64,000 bases of DNA from Areca catechu (Eukaryota; Streptophyta; Magnoliopsida; Arecales; Arecaceae). The notes under the pieces were generated by a model. It did not search any database and was not told the DNA's origin. It saw only the letters and a program-made list of their open reading frames with translations. Shown piece by piece: positions 63,520 through 64,000 of this stretch. The DNA lies in NCBI GenBank assembly GCA_021397845.1, contig CM038039.1:182874526-182938525 (forward strand), in the 5' to 3' direction. Numbering within the stretch: position 1 is the stretch's first letter; each line of letters opens with the position of its first letter. The translations under genes and the position numbers were made by a program.

Positions 63520-64000
63520 CAGGTTAACAGATGTAACGTAATCTTGATGCATGTTAGATTAAAAATAGTTTAATATATTCTAGTATCTTGATAGTACTTT
63601 TAGGAACCTAGTTGAGACCTTCACCATGACCGTGTGTCTTTGACACGAAACGGATCGTCTGTGTTGGCCTTTTCAGAAGGATCCTTTAAGGAAATCTTGG
63701 AATTAAAATTGTTTTAGTTCAGACAAAATTTTGACATATCTGTTACATAATTGGGCCATGAAATGTTTATGAAATAAAATCTAGATATGATGCATGATTT
63801 TGTAATGTAAGAAGAAAAATGTTTTACATTAACACTTAATTAAAAATATTTTGATTAAATGTATGGCTTATTAAAATAAATTATTAGGTTTATGAAATCT
63901 AATTGACATGAATAAGCCATTTTGAGTTAATTGGGTTAGTTATCTAATTGGGTCCTTAACTGGGTTAGACCTAGGTTTAGTTGAACCGGATAAAAGAAGA
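63520..64000 (+). mobile_element. copia-2b leader, runs off window
   Basis: Untranslated leader parallel to that of copia-2 (44056 onward). The segment 63601-63686 is highly conserved with 44141-44225, and the end (GTTAATTGGGTTAG, TAGTTGAACCGGAT) also matches. Coding sequence would lie beyond the window. Confidence 0.8.

Overview
The window reads as nuclear DNA of a flowering plant with a large, methylated, transposon-rich genome. Evidence: one intronless PLS-class PPR gene of the land-plant-only DYW type, surrounded by nested LTR retrotransposons of plant Ty1/copia and Ty3/gypsy type. The overall style suggests a monocot (a palm would fit), but nothing seen here proves the species.

Layout. 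1-3500: degraded LTR-element remains, including a minus-strand gypsy gag relic with its LTR promoter and a plus-strand LTR end. 4467-6542 (-): the only convincing host gene, a 691-aa PPR-E-DYW protein. 6900-8197: two consecutive gypsy LTR ends; the second belongs to gypsy-1 (Tat-like). gypsy-1 gag begins at 8272 and is split at 9490 by a tandem copia array. 9491-34357: four ~2.41-kb LTRs alternating with three ~5.07-kb internal regions of one copia family (copia-1), bounded by a single 5-bp target duplication (AAGAT). 34358-38288: the rest of gypsy-1 (gag end, protease, RT, two RNase H domains, integrase). 38300-40905: its 3' untranslated tandem repeats (46-bp, then 97-bp units), interrupted by a 1,583-bp solo LTR with CTTTG duplications. 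41020-53370: a minisatellite of ~62-bp monomers arranged in ~185-bp trimers, interrupted by a 10.3-kb copia-2 element (41683-51995) with CCACC duplications. 53371-61110: gypsy-2, with the end of its LTR, PBS, gag-pol full of stop codons, a 121-bp tandem array, and an antisense additional ORF. 61111-64000: the 5' LTR and leader of another copia-2 relative that cuts this antisense ORF and runs off the window.

How it fits together. The transposons form a layered stack: the two Tat-like gypsy elements are the base, and copia-1, copia-2, copia-2b and the solo LTR landed in them. All are coding-defective, but copia-1 unit 2 has only one 1-nt lesion. Stop codons in the other elements mostly look like cytosine-deamination products. 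The most interesting structures are: (1) the LTR-int-LTR-int-LTR-int-LTR copia array, whose units 1 and 3 share lesions that unit 2 lacks; (2) a chain of six strong hairpins in the transcribed part of every copia-1 LTR and a four-fold palindromic motif in its leader; (3) higher-order repeat structure in gypsy-associated minisatellites; (4) a U5 signature shared by five otherwise different LTR ends; (5) the antisense ORF. I found no tRNA or rRNA gene, no CRISPR array and no prokaryote-type operon.
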